The translations under genes were made by a program, and so were the position numbers. Under the pieces are notes generated by a model. It was not told the origin of the DNA and ran no database searches. It saw only the letters and a list, made by a program, of their open reading frames with translations. A stretch of DNA of 64,000 bases from Coccinella septempunctata (lineage: Eukaryota > Arthropoda > Insecta > Coleoptera > Coccinellidae), in assembly GCF_907165205.1 (NCBI RefSeq), contig NC_058192.1:38344001-38408000 (forward strand), in the 5' to 3' direction. Positions within the stretch are counted from its first letter, which is position 1. Every line of letters begins with the position of its first letter. Below, piece after piece: positions 45,532-57,847 of this stretch.

Positions 45532-45694
45532 ACAAAAAAAACTGCAAATTGGTTGTCAGAAAAGATGTCCAGAGATGGCCATGCAGTGGCAGTTCTAACT
45601 GGGGATTTGAGTGTGGAGCAAAGAATCAATGTTTTGGATCGTTTCAGAAATGGCCAAGAGAAGGTATTGATCACTACAAATGTTTTAGCCAGAG
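45532..45694 (+). CDS. Dbp80: Dbp80/DDX19 helicase exon 7 (RecA2, up to motif V)
   Basis: Acceptor ATTTTTAG ends at 45531. Encodes TKKTANWLSEKM, VLTGDLSVEQRINVLDRF and VLITTNVLARG, the RecA2 part from after motif IV to the start of motif V. It follows exon 6 (..IIFCQ) in phase despite a 17.3-kb intron. Ends after one base of a Gly codon at the donor GTAAGT (45695). The next exon should begin with the rest of motif V; none was found before 64000. Confidence 0.92.
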
Positions 45695-46204
45695 GTAAGT
45701 GATAGAATGGTAATTGTGTAGTGACCACTGTGGCTTATATCATACTCAAACTGCCTTGCATTCATATTAACCCTCTATTAAATGAGGATCAGGATGAATC
45801 AATGGGAATTAATTTTGTTTTAATCATTAACGGAGGTAATATATGAGATGGATAACTATAGTCAAATACTATTAGAACAACATTGAACAGACATGAAGAG
45901 ATATTCAGATCGGTTCAGAATAGTCGCACATTTATTTATTTATTTAGAGAGAGCTCGCGCGTAGCTTCTCACGCCATTGCTGTTCAACTACTTTGAACCG
46001 ATTCTGAATAGTTCTTAGTGCGAACCAAAACTTGCGTATGAATATTTGTTCAAATGGTACAGTGTGTTCCACATAAGCGGTTCACTGGACTTTGTGACTT
46101 ATTTATTTGTCCAAATTAAAACGTGAACAATCAACGTTATAAGTATAATAAGTAAACTTCTATATTCGGCAAAATAAAAAAGTAAACAATCAAAGTTATA
46201 GTTT

Positions 46205-46539
46205 TTCTTTTTTTTTCAATATTTCCCTGCCTGTACCTCTAATCGTTTTTATATTCATTATGAAAGTAGATGATATAATTCTACACAACTTTTTTCTGAA
46301 GCAATTTCACATACTCTTAACCGTTCTCGGTGTTGTTAACGTGTTAACCGATTAATCTGACACTAATCAGGGGGGGTTTTCTTTATCTGACACTTTGAAG
46401 ATGATAAAAATTCTTTTTTTTCCGAATATTTCCCTGCCTGTACCTCTAATCGTTTTTATATTCATTATGAAAGTTGTAGATGATATAATTCTACACAACT
46501 TTTTCCTGAAGCAATTTCACATACTCTTAACCGTTCTCG
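46205..46539. repeat. Tandem duplication, about 208-bp period
   Basis: ATTTCCCTGCCTGTACCTCTAA..CTTAACCGTTCTCG occurs at 46205-46329 and 46413-46539, nearly identical over 125 bp. The spacer carries TAATCTGACAC motifs that recur near 47155 and 47300. No gene is present in 45695-48600. Confidence 0.75.
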
Positions 46540-48607
46540 AGTTAGAGGGCGATAAGGGCTAGAAGCTTAACCACACATGCGAAAGGCCAAGGTCAATGTA
46601 GAATCCCAGTCTAATCTACATTCATCCAATTGTCAAAATGATAAGGTATTTCTATGATGACAATTTCGAAATTAGTCACGAAAATTTAGTGTTGTCTGTG
46701 ACTGAACCTTAGAATGTACTATTTTCCAACGAGTGAATTTTCGCTTCAGCATGTATCGCTAAACCACATTAATCGCCATATATCTCAAAAACGTTTGAAC
46801 GTAGGAAAAATTGCTTGGGACAAAATTTTTAGAAAATGTTATGCTCTACCACTTTTATAATGAATGCAAAAGAGATTTGAAGCCCGGAAAAGGAGATAAT
46901 TAAAAAAAAAATGATTTTTGTGATCTTTATGGCCAATTTTTATCGTTTCGGCTTGCTAATACTGTCAGATTATATTTTTTCCGTTATTCTTGAATCATTA
47001 GCTTCAAACTAAGAAAAAACGCCACCGCGCTCGAGAATGTACACGTGACTTTTTTTTTTCAACTTTGGCGCCCTCCCACACATTTTCTACACGCTTAAAT
47101 TGTCGGATTAAGAGAATATATACTTTTGAACATGTAATTAACCACATATATCTTAATCTGACACGCTCGAGTATGTACAATGATCGTTTTTTTTTTTTTA
47201 CTATTCTGGCAAGCTGTCCTAGACAATTCCCCCTATATACAGGTATAATTTTTGGTAGAGGTACTCTACAGGGTCCAAGGTATGTCCCCTTATATTAATC
47301 TGACACGCTCGAGTAAATCCCGAATTTCCCTCTTCGGCTTCCCAACTAATATCCTCAGGGTAATTTTATACTGAAATAATTGAAACAAATGAAAAATTAC
47401 GTTCATCTTAATATATAAAACTAAGTCGGCCATTTTGTGGGTTACACCATTTATAACTCAAGATTGGATGAACTGTTTGTTATGAAAGATGATTTTTTGG
47501 ATTCTTCTACGGCCTGGTTAACATAAAATACATTAAAACTCTGAAAAATTTGATGAAATAAAAAAAAAAGGAAATATTTTTCCTTCTTGCGAATAGCGCC
47601 AGTAGGTGTCGCTACGGTTAATAGTGTTTCAATTAAAGTATTATATTTGAAATCAATTCGGTGAACTACATTTTCTAATGATATTATCGCATCTTAGTCC
47701 AAGTGTTATTACAGCTATCTTTCTACCGAACCCTACGGAAAATTTTATAACGAAAGGTTTTGAACAAATCCCCATTCTACTATTATCGCCATTAGATGGC
47801 GATGTAAACAATTACTGTGTATTTTGAGTTGCCGAAACGTCTTAGCCTTAGAATTCTAAGATCTTAGCGCAGAAGTAAAGTGCGTAATCGTAAAAGTTAT
47901 GTCAAATTTCGTACACATAATAATTATTATGTTTATAATTTTAAAGTACTGAATTTAAACTAACGCGAACTGTGGTAGCCCGTGATTAGAAATTGAAATT
48001 GAACTCATAAATTCAATACTTTAAAATCATGAACATAGTTATGTGTACGAACTTTGAGTATTACGATTACGTCCATTGTGAATCGGCACTAAAGAAAAAG
48101 AAGAAAACATCTTAGCGTCATATATTGTGTTCTGTGAAGTGAACGTACTGGAACACTTGAAGAAGAAGAAGAATAAGTGAAAGTACCACAGATAAATACA
48201 GGATTATTTCTGTAACCTGTGAAAGCCTCATTAGTGTGACGTAGCGAATTGAAGCAGGTCAGTGGTGGGTTCCAAACGAAGTTGTTTTAGTGAGAGTTGC
48301 TAAGATATTTAAGGTTAGTAAACGAAATCTTATTATGAAGACCAATCGGGCGATATGAACATTATTTCATAGACAAAGACCTTATAACAATAGATAATAC
48401 GAGAATAGTATGTCAATGTTCAACTACAGTCTTCAATTCGAATTTTCACCGTTGTCCTTTGTATGTTTATTATATTCATTTTGTATTTGCAAAACTGAAA
48501 TGGTTCATACATACAGTGATCAGTGGTAATTCGTTATTTGAAACTATTCATCATCCATTTAATTCCATCGTTATTTTGATTTGTGTTATTCTCCAGTGTT
48601 ATTTACA

Positions 48608-51600
48608 ATGCCACGTGCCAGAAGATCTAATACATCTCAACGAAGCCGTAATGCTACTAGGCTTCGGAATATTTCGAGTCAATCGAAACTCAGATGGATA
48701 TGAGACAGCTTCGAGCTAATCGTAATCGAACGAGAAGGAACCCAAATATAAATTTGAAAGGAATAGCTTTTCAATATGATAGTTCAATCGACTACACCTC
48801 TCACGATTCCGTTGTAATTGGCCCGATGGAAGTAGTATGCTGCTATTGCGATGCATTGAGGTTTGCTGTAGAAATTCCGAGATTGTGCTGTCTAAATGGC
48901 AAGGTGAAATTGTATTTATTGCCTCCTCCACCTGAACCATTGAATTCTCTCCTCCGTGGAGAAACATCCGAATCAAGACATTCCCTATCGAACACACAAA
49001 AATACAATGGGTGTTTCCAAATGACTTCATTTGGAGAAGATATTATTCAAGAACGTGGATTCAATCCAACATTCAAGGTAAGAATATAATGTTAACATTA
49101 ATGATTTTAAATCACTTATTTCGTCTTCCCTTTCTGCTATTTAGATCCAAGGCCAGATTCACCATCGAATTGGATCATTACAACCAGTTGAAGATGCACA
49201 GCATAAATTCCTCCAAATTTACTTCATAGGCAATATGGACGATCAACTTGATCAACGTCAATCTATTAATGAAGATGTGAGAAGAATAATTATTCAAGAT
49301 CTGCAGCAACTACTTCATGAACATCATGTATTGGTTCGATTGTTTAAAACTGCTTTGGAACGTATGCCAAGTGACGATCACAAAGTTGTGATTAGAGCAG
49401 ATAAACGACCTGTTGAAGTACATGTACGCCAATTCAACGCCCCTATAATAGATGAAGTGGCAATTGTGATTGTAGGTGAAAACTTGGAAACGCGTGATGT
49501 TGTTCTTACGCGTCCCCATACTGGAGAATTGCAACGAATATATGAAACACACCGTTCATACGATGCTCTGCAATACCCGCTAATGTTTTGGGGAGGTGAT
49601 GATGGATATCATTTCAACATCAAGATGATAAATCCATTCAATGGTGAGTGGCTATATTAAAATTTTAAATGTCTACTTAATACAAATTTGAATTATTTGA
49701 TTTTAGGCCAGGAAGCCACCAAGAAAGTTAGCTCGATGAATTATTATGCATTTCGTTCAATGGTTCGCCAAAATGCTGATAATTATTTGCTGAGATTTCG
49801 TCGATTGTTGCAGCAGTATTGTTTAGACATGTATTGTAAAACTGAAACGGAGCGCCTCACTTATATCAGAATGAATCAATCTAAACTACGTTCAGAGGAA
49901 TATATTCATTTACGAGATGCAATATCCACCGAATGTAGGTAGATTGTGAATTTTACCAGCAACTTATATTGGCAGCCCGCGTCATATGCATGAATATGCA
50001 CAAGATGCAATGACATACGTTCGATATTATGGTCGTCCTGATTTGTTCATTACATCAACCTGCAATCCAAAATGGGAAGAAATCGCTCAACTGCTTCTTC
50101 CCGCATAAACATCAGTTGATCGGCATGAGATCACAGCACGAGTGGTCAAACAAAAAGTGAAGTCGCTAATGGATTATATTACAAAACATCATGTCTTTGG
50201 GGATACTCGATGCTGCATGTATTCAATTGAATGGCAAAAACGGGGCCTGCCACATGCACACATTCTCATCTGGTTAGTAGAAAGAATTCGACCAGAAGAG
50301 ATAGATGACGTTATATGTGCCGAGATTCCTGATCATGTGAATGATCCTGAACTGCATCATATTGTAGTTACTAACATGATTCATGGACCATGTGGCATCA
50401 TCAATCCCCAATCACCATGCATGGGTAATGGAAAATGTTCAAAGCGTTATCCAAGAGATTTCACTTCGGACTCTATCACTGGTAACGATGGTTATCCACT
50501 GTATCGCCGTCTATCACCTGAAGGTAACGGCAGAACCACCATGAGGAGATTTAATGGAAATGATGTTATAGTCGATAATACTTGGATTGTTCCTTATTCA
50601 CCACTTCTTTCGAAAACATTCGAGGCCCATTGCAATGTGGAGTACTGCAATTCAGTGAAGTCAATCAAATATATCTGTAAATATGTTACAAAAGGCAGTG
50701 ATATGGCGGTTTTTGGTGTACGAAATCCCAATGATGAGATCACGCAGTATCAAATTGGAAAATGGACAAAGAGTGTATTTCAATTCTACAAATATGGTTC
50801 AACGAGCTGAAACACCTCCAGCAACAACATTGACCAGTTTTTTTTCCATATGCCAAAGTGATCCATTTGCACGAACTTTACTTTACTCTGAGATGCCACG
50901 CTATTATACTTGGAATGCTTCTTCAAAGACATTTCAACGTCGAAGACAAGGTAATGTGGTCCCCAACCATCCAGATATGCGTTCAACTGATGCTCGCATT
51001 TACACAGTTCATCCGAAAAATGACGAATGTTTCTACTTGCGATTATTGCTGGTGAACGTCCGTGGGCCGAAATCTTTCGACTCTCTTCGAACTGTCGATG
51101 GTGTTGTGTATCCAACATTTCGTGCTGCATGTAAAGAGCGCAATCTGCTTGAAAGCGATACTCATTGGGATATAACAATCGCTGAAGCAATTGTTTCTGC
51201 ATCTGCAAGCCAGACTCGCACATTATTTGCCATCATTATTTCGGCATGCTTTCCATCGAATTCATGTGAACTGTGGAATAAGTACAAAGATAAAGATGAC
51301 ATGTCAGAAGACATATTACATCGTATTCGTGTCACATCAGGCAATCCTAATCTAGAGGTGAAAACGAAAATCCATAAACAGGCTTTTATTTTGATAGAAG
51401 ACCTGTGTTATCTCATGTCTGGCAGTTTGCTGGTTAAGTTAGGAATGCCACCGCCTCATCGTGGAACTAATGATGTTTTCAATAGAGAATTGGAAGGCGA
51501 ACGAGAGTATGATCGAGATGCCTTAAACCAATTAGTACAAACAAATGTACCACTATTGAATTCCCAACAAAAGGGAGTTCATGATAGGATAATGAAGACA

Positions 51601-52814
51601 ATTGAAGAAGTGAATGCGGGCTTATTTTTCCTTGATGCCGCCAGTGGAACTGGTAAAAGTTTACTAATCTCAATAATTTTAGCCTCTATTCGTGCAAAAT
51701 CAGAAATTGCAGTAGCAGTCGCTTTTTCTGGGATAGCAGCCACGTTGCTAGAGGGATGCAGAACAGCTCATTGTGCGTTTAAGTTACCGTTAAACCTGCA
51801 GACAGTTGAGTACCCAAGATGCAATATTGCAATGCACTCAGCAGTGGCAAAGGTTCTGAGTGCAAGTAAAATAATTATCTGGGATGAATGGCACATTAAC
51901 GAGCATTGGAAGCACTCGATCGGACCATGAAAGTCTTGCGCAATGATTCAAGATGTTTTGGGGGCGCATTGATTCTATTGTCTGGTGACTTCCGACAAAC
52001 ATTACCGGTCATTCCAAAATCCACGGCTGCCTATGAAATTCATGCTTGCCTAAAATCATCAACTTTGTGGCGCTATGTGCAAAAACTACAATTAACTACA
52101 AACAATTGCTGGATATAGGTAATGGCCGTGTTCCGGTCGATCAATCAAAAGGTTTGATATCATTTTCTCCAAATTTCTGTACTTTTGTTTCAACCAAGGA
52201 TGAGCTCATAAGCAAAGTATTTCCGAGCCATTCTTGCGGCATAGAACAAAGATGTGGATCAGTTAGATTTGATCATTCAAAGTGAAATTATTGGTCCACT
52301 GCTTTATTTCAAATCTATAGATAGTGCAACAAACGAGAATGAAACTACAAATTATCCTACTGAGTTTTTGAACTCATTGGATTTGCCACCACCCAATTTA
52401 CGACTGAAGGTGGGATCAGTTGTCATTATGTTGAGAAATCTTAACCAGCCGAAATTATGTAACGGAACACGTTTGGCGGTTAAACACCTCAAAAGTAACG
52501 TGATTCATTGCACGATACTCAAAGGAAAGTATAAAGGTGAGGAAGTTTTTATTTTCAGAATTCCGATGATTCCAACAGATATGCCATTTGAGTTTAAGAG
52601 AATTCAATTTCCCATTCGTCTTGCGTTTGCTATGACAATTAACAAATCGCAAGGCCAGTCCTTGGGTGTGTGTGGCTTGAATCTAGAAAATAGTTGTTTT
52701 TCTCATGGCCAGTTGTATGTTGCGTGTTCACGAGTCGGCAAACCTTCTGCCCTATTTATTCTCGCACCCTGGAAAAAAACTAAAAATGTGGTTCATCACA
52801 AGGTACTACAATGA
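48608..52814 (+). pseudogene. Helitron Rep-helicase gene, decayed
   Basis: The plus strand encodes a Helitron-type protein in pieces. The N-terminal part (48608-49660) carries LPPPPEPLNSLL and YPLMFWGGDDGYHF, with a GT-AG intron at 49078-49144 and another at 49644-49706. The Rep region (50142-50810) holds the HUH motif in RGLPHAHILIWL and the downstream YICKYVTKG tyrosine/lysine motif. The helicase part (51600-52814) has Walker A SGTGKS, IIWDEWHINE (altered DE box), SGDFRQTLPVIP and MTINKSQGQSLG. Stops or frameshifts occur near 48703, 49942, 50108, 50790, 51895 and after 52080. It would have driven rolling-circle transposition. Its TC and CTRR ends were not located. Confidence 0.82.
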
Positions 52815-52829
52815 AGGAATTGTAAATAT

Positions 52830-53640
52830 TCAAAACAAAAATTTTTAATATGTACAACAATTCGGTACCTTCCTCTTGAGTAAAGAGAATTCTTTTAATG
52901 TAAATAACAATGTTCATACCTATTTCAATGTAATTAAATTTTTTGTATATTTTGTACTTTAATTGCACCTAATATATCTCCTGCTTAAAAAAACACCAAT
53001 GGTTAGTACAACTTTATATATCTCTAAGGCGAAACAAATAAAGAGACCCTACTTGTACATATATTTAAAAAGAAGATTCCTGAGGTCAGAAGACACACTT
53101 TTCCCTTTGTCATTTTTTCCAAATCGGATCGATTGAAAAGATACAGGCTTTTGAAAATCCATAAAAAATGTAATTTTCACATCTCACAAACGATCTTATC
53201 GAATGGAATTATTTTCAGGATATAGGCTTTCATTGATGTGACGAACACAACATTCCACCCAAATTCAGTTTCCTCATTATGACCATTAAACACCAGAAAT
53301 TCTAAGAACCGAACTCTTGAAAGTGAGTTGAGCGTTCCCTAATGAATATTTGATCATTTTAGAAAATGAGTATACTCGTACCTCATATTTTCTCGTATTA
53401 TGCGCCGTTCTCTGTGTAATTTAATTTTTGAAAAAAAAAATATTTATGAAATACGAAAAATTAGGTGCCTTGGCTGAATGCAATACTGGATGTGTAGAGT
53501 CATAGATTTAGCTGGCTATTCTGAAGGAAATTTTGTTTTTCCAGGAGTTGCATATCTCGTTATGGAAACTTAAAATGGCTATATCTTTTTATCTGGGCGA
53601 ATTGGGAAAAAGGTTAAGGGAAAAGTCACTACTGTAAAGT
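52830..53640. other. Non-coding stretch with a MITE relative
   Basis: No gene. 53072-53145 is a diverged relative of the inner part of the MITE at 28298-28429. Confidence 0.45.
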
Positions 53641-53954
53641 TGTCTAGGTTAATCAAATTGTCTTTTTTCCAGAACGTCTAATTTATTTACACAACTACAC
53701 TTATTTATGTACAAGAACTTACTCTCAAGAACTCACTAATATACTTCCTCCACTTCGGAAGTCGCTGTTGACTAGGCTATTGAGAACACTAACAGTCCCT
53801 CGAGCTCACCTCGCGTCTTTTATATCGATACGCCCCTATTGGAGAATATTCTCGCAGCACCTAGAGCGCCATACGCGATGTGTCCGAGCAGCGATTGGGG
53901 CGTATTCAGGGTATTCGGAATTAACAAAACGTTCCTGTTCGTTAGTTTTCAACA
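53641..53954 (-). repeat. Putative LTR of the BEL/Pao element
   Basis: On the minus strand it begins TGTTGAAAAC and ends CCTAGACA. It has a TATA box (GATATAAAAGACG, about 53818-53830) and an AATAAA signal near 53685. It lies about 470 bp downstream of the BEL/Pao stop codon, where a 3' LTR would be expected. No second LTR is in the window, and no clear polypurine tract precedes it. Confidence 0.45.
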
Positions 53955-54423
53955 ACAATAATAATAATGAACGACGATGTAGTAGAGATCGACTAACTTG
54001 ATATAGAGCAGTATAGATAATGGGAGGCAATATCGTGTTTTGTAGTCAATAATGGTTATAATTCACATTATATTTATTGAATCATGGCTAAGCTTTCGGA
54101 AAATTTCTTTTCCATCATGAAGGCTGCTAGAATTATAGGAAAAAATAAACGTTATAATCAACGCGAGCAATTGTTTAACAACTTAAATCAATATAAGTGT
54201 TAAGTCGTCTTACAATAAAAATTCCGATATATCTGAACTTGTCTCTTTTTCCAGTTACTTCACATTGACAGCAACTTCAAAAACTATTGCCATCTAGAGA
54301 CCTACTATTATTCTTCAAATTTCCAAAATAGGGTGTGAAAATTATATAAATCCAACAAAACATAACATTTCTCCCCGCCATGGCAGAAGTATTAGCTTTG
54401 TTCAATATCTTCGATATCTACAT

Positions 54424-54579
54424 CTACAATCTACATAACTTGGCAACAGGTCGTTTATAAGAACCATTCGCTGTTTTCACTCGAACGACTCTAATTTTTC
54501 CGTCGGGGCCCGGAAAAATCTTCTCAATTAATCCGAGTTTCCAGGATTTTTTAGGAGCGGTATCATCTATAATTATAAC
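54424..54579 (-). pseudogene. BEL/Pao polyprotein C-terminus, part 2
   Basis: The minus-strand frame ends at a TAG (54424-54426). It encodes the conserved C-terminal domain found after integrase in Pao elements (IFPGPDGKIRVVRVKT, KRPVAKLC). It is cut off at 54580 by a TA-target MITE and continues at 59833 beyond it. Confidence 0.75.
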
Positions 54580-54868
54580 TATACTTCATTCAAATTTATT
54601 TTAGCAGTCGGTTGGCCATGAAATAATTTTCTCAAGTTTTTGTAACTAGAACGAAGTCAGGTTGGCACTCATGATATGTCATAACGTGTTGCCACAACTA
54701 ATATCAAAATTCAAAAATGCCGAAAGTGATTGAAAAAACAGACAGGGTTTGAGGAACTGCTATTTAGAATTCAGGTCCGCTCATTCAAATAGTTATACCC
54801 TGATATTCTAAAATCCACAGTACGTCAGACGGTAGCGAACATATTCAAAGTAAGAGAATTCATATAAT

Positions 54869-55295
54869 TGTAACGTTTTCTTCGCTTGATTAAAACGTCC
54901 AACTTATTTAAATTATTTATTTACACTTAAGCTGTATTCGGGTTCGGCTTTCGGACAGTCCGAGAATGGTTCTAGAACTGCGCAGAGGATTTTATACAAG
55001 GGCGCAACAGTTTTGCGCAGTTTTAAAACAATTCTCGGACCGTCCAAAAGCCGAACCCGAATACAGCCTTAATACACATATAACTCACAAACTAACTATT
55101 ACGCTACTATTTATTTCCACTCTTGTTTATTTCCACTAGTCGCTTGCACTGTAACTGTACTTGTACTTGCCTACCTGTTCCTCTGCTGGGCTTATATAGG
55201 CGCCGGAAACATTCAGGTACCTTCGCGGTTATTCTGGAAGCTTTCGACCGCTCTGGTTCTCGAAAGGTCCGACCGCAAGGGCCGGACTGGTAACA
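54869..55295 (-). repeat. 3' LTR of Ty3/mdg4 copy B, with an inserted MITE
   Basis: 427 bp, equal to a 285-bp LTR plus a 139-bp MITE and a 3-bp duplication. The 5' LTR at 58635-58919 is 285 bp and lacks the MITE, so the MITE arrived after the retrotransposon. Confidence 0.88.
54930..55068. mobile_element. 139-bp MITE, copy 2, in the LTR
   Basis: Same element as 6961-7099. TTA is duplicated at 54927-54929 and 55069-55071. The uninterrupted LTR shows a single TTA at this point. The 3-bp TWA duplication supports PIF/Harbinger. Confidence 0.87.
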
Positions 55296-55942
55296 CTGTC
55301 CCCTCCTTAAGCCTGTTCTGTCCCAGAACAGATTTAGTGAATTCCACCGAGGACCGTGGCGAAACCTGCACTCATCACCATTCCTACAGTAGCCATTCTG
55401 ATGGAAGTAGCACTCCACAGTTTTTCCAGGCTCCCTGGCCTGCTTTGGGTTGAAACTGCACACCAGGATCCGTATACCAGTCCCCTGAAATACCACCTCC
55501 AGCATGCTTCGCACAACTCGCCAATTTAGCTGGTCCAATCCACAACCGAGCTTGGGAACAGCTAATTTCCTAACCCCAAAGCGTTGAAGGTCTTCTTTCA
55601 AGCTATGCAGTGCCGTCCATAGATTCTGATAGGTTGGCCTCTGATAGGAATGTTGCTTTGTGACTAGGTAATAAATGAACCGGCCTTCAATTTCAAAACT
55701 TTTCCGATTCTTGGCTGCTGTCGCAATAGTTGTTCCTGACGTCCAAATTTATTTCTGAATACTCTTGCTATTCCTTTGCTCATACGAAGGTCCTCCGCTA
55801 CGCAATGAGCGAGAGAGTATTCCTCAGACACGGTAAAGAGATCTTGATGTACTTCCTGTGTAACACCGAACCGTGCAACGCGTGTCTCACCATAACAATC
55901 CATAAACTTAATCGCTGCTACCTTGCATCGGGGCTTCCACAA
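55107..55942 (-). pseudogene. Macrodomain and CCCH region of Ty3/mdg4 copy B, frameshifted
   Basis: Homologous to residues 300-560 of the left copy. Two small deletions break it: about 5 bp near 55908 at the integrase/macrodomain junction, and 7 bp near 55680 between short direct repeats. The Lys of KPTY and the Asp of GCGLD are still visible, and the CX7CX5CX3H finger is intact. The final frame again runs into the LTR before stopping at about 55107. Confidence 0.8.
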
Positions 55943-57749
55943 GACGTACTTCTTCTTTGTTCTGCGCGTACGGGGCTAATCGGTTGAAATGGACAACCTT
56001 TGGTTTTCCTCTGGGGAGCTTCCTTATCCGGTAAACTACATCATTTATCCTCTTTATTACTTCATACGGTCCCTCCCACTGCCTCTGCAGCTTTGGTGAA
56101 AAACCTTTCCTCCTTTGTGGATTATGTAGCCACACCAGATCTCCAGCGGTGAATCCACCTTCAATAGCCTTGATGTCGTAGCGCATTTTCATTCGGTCAC
56201 TTGCTTGCTGCATTTGATTGCGTACCTTGTCATGAATGTAATCCAGCTTGTTCCTTAATTTACTAACGTAGTCCTCCCCAGCTACGTCTTCTCCAGGCTT
56301 ACATCCAAACCCTAAGTCGCAAGGCAGCCTTATTTCTCGGCCGAACATTATACTGGATGGAGTTTCCTTGGTAGATTCTTGAACCGAAGATCTATATGCC
56401 ATGGTGAACAGATGTAAATATTCATCCCAATCCCGCTGGTGATCAGAAACTACTTTGGCTAGATGTTTTCCCACGGTCCGATTCATTCGTTCGACCATGC
56501 CGTCTGATTGTGGATGAAGAGGTGTAGTCCTTGTTTTGTGAATTCCCAATTTGCTGCATTCTTCTTGGAATAACTTCGATTCAAAATTTCGGCCTTGATC
56601 ACAATGCAGCTCCAGAGGTATTCCAAATCTGCAGAAGAATTCTCTGACCAATTTATCAGCTACCGTACTTGCCTCTTGATTAGGAATACCGTAGGCTTCC
56701 ACCCATTTCGTGAAATAGTCCATCGCTACCAAAATGTACTTGTTTCCATGGTCTGTTTCGGGAAAGGGACCGGCGATGTCGATAGCTACTCGTTCCATGG
56801 GAGATCCGACGTTATATTGCTTCATTGGTGCTTTTCCTCTACCATAAGGTCCGTTAGCAGCAGCGCAAACCTTGCATCTTCTACACCAATCTTTAACGTC
56901 CCTCTTACAATTTGGCCAATAAAATCGCTGCCTGACTTTTTCCAACGTCTTGGTTATCCCGAAATGTCCACCTGAAGTTCCATTATGTAGTCTGGTCAGA
57001 ATGTCTGTCACACGGCTCTTTGGCACAGTCAACTGAAGTCTCTGCTCAGTTCCATCTTCATTTTCCCAGCAACGTTTCAGAAGACCTCCATCAATCTTCA
57101 ATGTTTCCCATTGTGCCCAATACGACTTTACATTCTGGCTCAGTCTGGATACCTCTTCCCAAGTAGGTCGTCTACCGCTCTTCTTCCAACTCAGGATTAC
57201 TTTCAAGTCGTTATCTTCCTCTTGTGCTCTTTGAATTTCTTCAGGTAGCCAGTCGTCTTCGATTACGGTGGTTCGCCTTAAATCGATCTTTTCTTCCAGG
57301 CGCGAACAATGGCTGGAATGCTGGGGACACTCAATGGTTTTGGTCGAACCATTGTCTACCACAGCGACTCCTTTTATTTTCCCAGCTGTTGCCCTTTCAA
57401 ATTCTGGGAGATTTTGCTTGAAATGCCTCCTTTTGTTGCAGTTCCGGCACACAGCATCCTTTTTCCTAGCAAGCAATATTCTGCGGACTTTTTCTCTGAC
57501 AATCTCCTCAACAGATCGATCTGTTTCTTGCTCTTGTCTTACACGAAGGTGACCTCTATGCGACGCTTGCTTCGCTGCCTCAATTTCCAAAGCCTGGGCT
57601 AAGGCATCATCAATGGTTCTAGGGCGTGCTAGTCTCAAAGCTTGTTGTATTTCACTATCCTTTATCCCATCCACGAATGTCTGGATTGATAGCTGTTCCA
57701 GGAAGCTATCTGGAGCAGATGGATAAGCCAGCCTGACTAATCTCGCCAC
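55908..57749 (-). pseudogene. gag end fused to integrase, Ty3/mdg4 copy B
   Basis: 613 codons, open throughout. The first ~150 residues are the end of gag (FVDGIKDSEIQQALRLARP) and a degenerate zinc knuckle (CRNCNKRRHF, lacking the last Cys). The frame passes directly into the pre-integrase region with an HHCC-type zinc motif (HNGTSGGHFG..CRRCKVCAA), then the DDE core (VAIDIAGPFPE, HCDQGRNF, MVERMNRT) and WEGPYEVIKR. The catalytic D, D and E are kept. The open frame through the join shows that the PR-RT-RH deletion happened to be in frame. Confidence 0.82.
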
Positions 57750-57847
57750 ATCAGCTTTATTTGTGCATGGTATACTTGTTGTAGATGAGCATCACCATAT
57801 CTCATCTGAAGTTTCGATGTAAGAACTTCGTAACAGGCTTGTTGACT

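Larger units (their letters stand above)
3850..45694 (+). other. Dbp80: DDX19/Dbp80-type DEAD-box helicase gene, seven exons, 3' end outside window
   Basis: This is the overall span of the only clear host gene. Seven exons join without frame conflict (intron phases 0, 2, 0, 1, 2, 0, 1) and encode about 385 residues. Members of this family are about 460-480 residues long. They act at the cytoplasmic face of the nuclear pore, remodelling mRNPs during mRNA export with Gle1 and inositol hexakisphosphate. The Q motif, GTGKT, DEAD, SAT and the start of motif V are all present. Motif VI and the C-terminus should lie right of 64000, because I found no further exon in 45695-64000. Introns are 51, 23151, 54, 72, 54 and 17307 bp, and the last exceeds 18.3 kb. 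The large introns are packed with transposons; the small ones have none. Confidence 0.9.
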
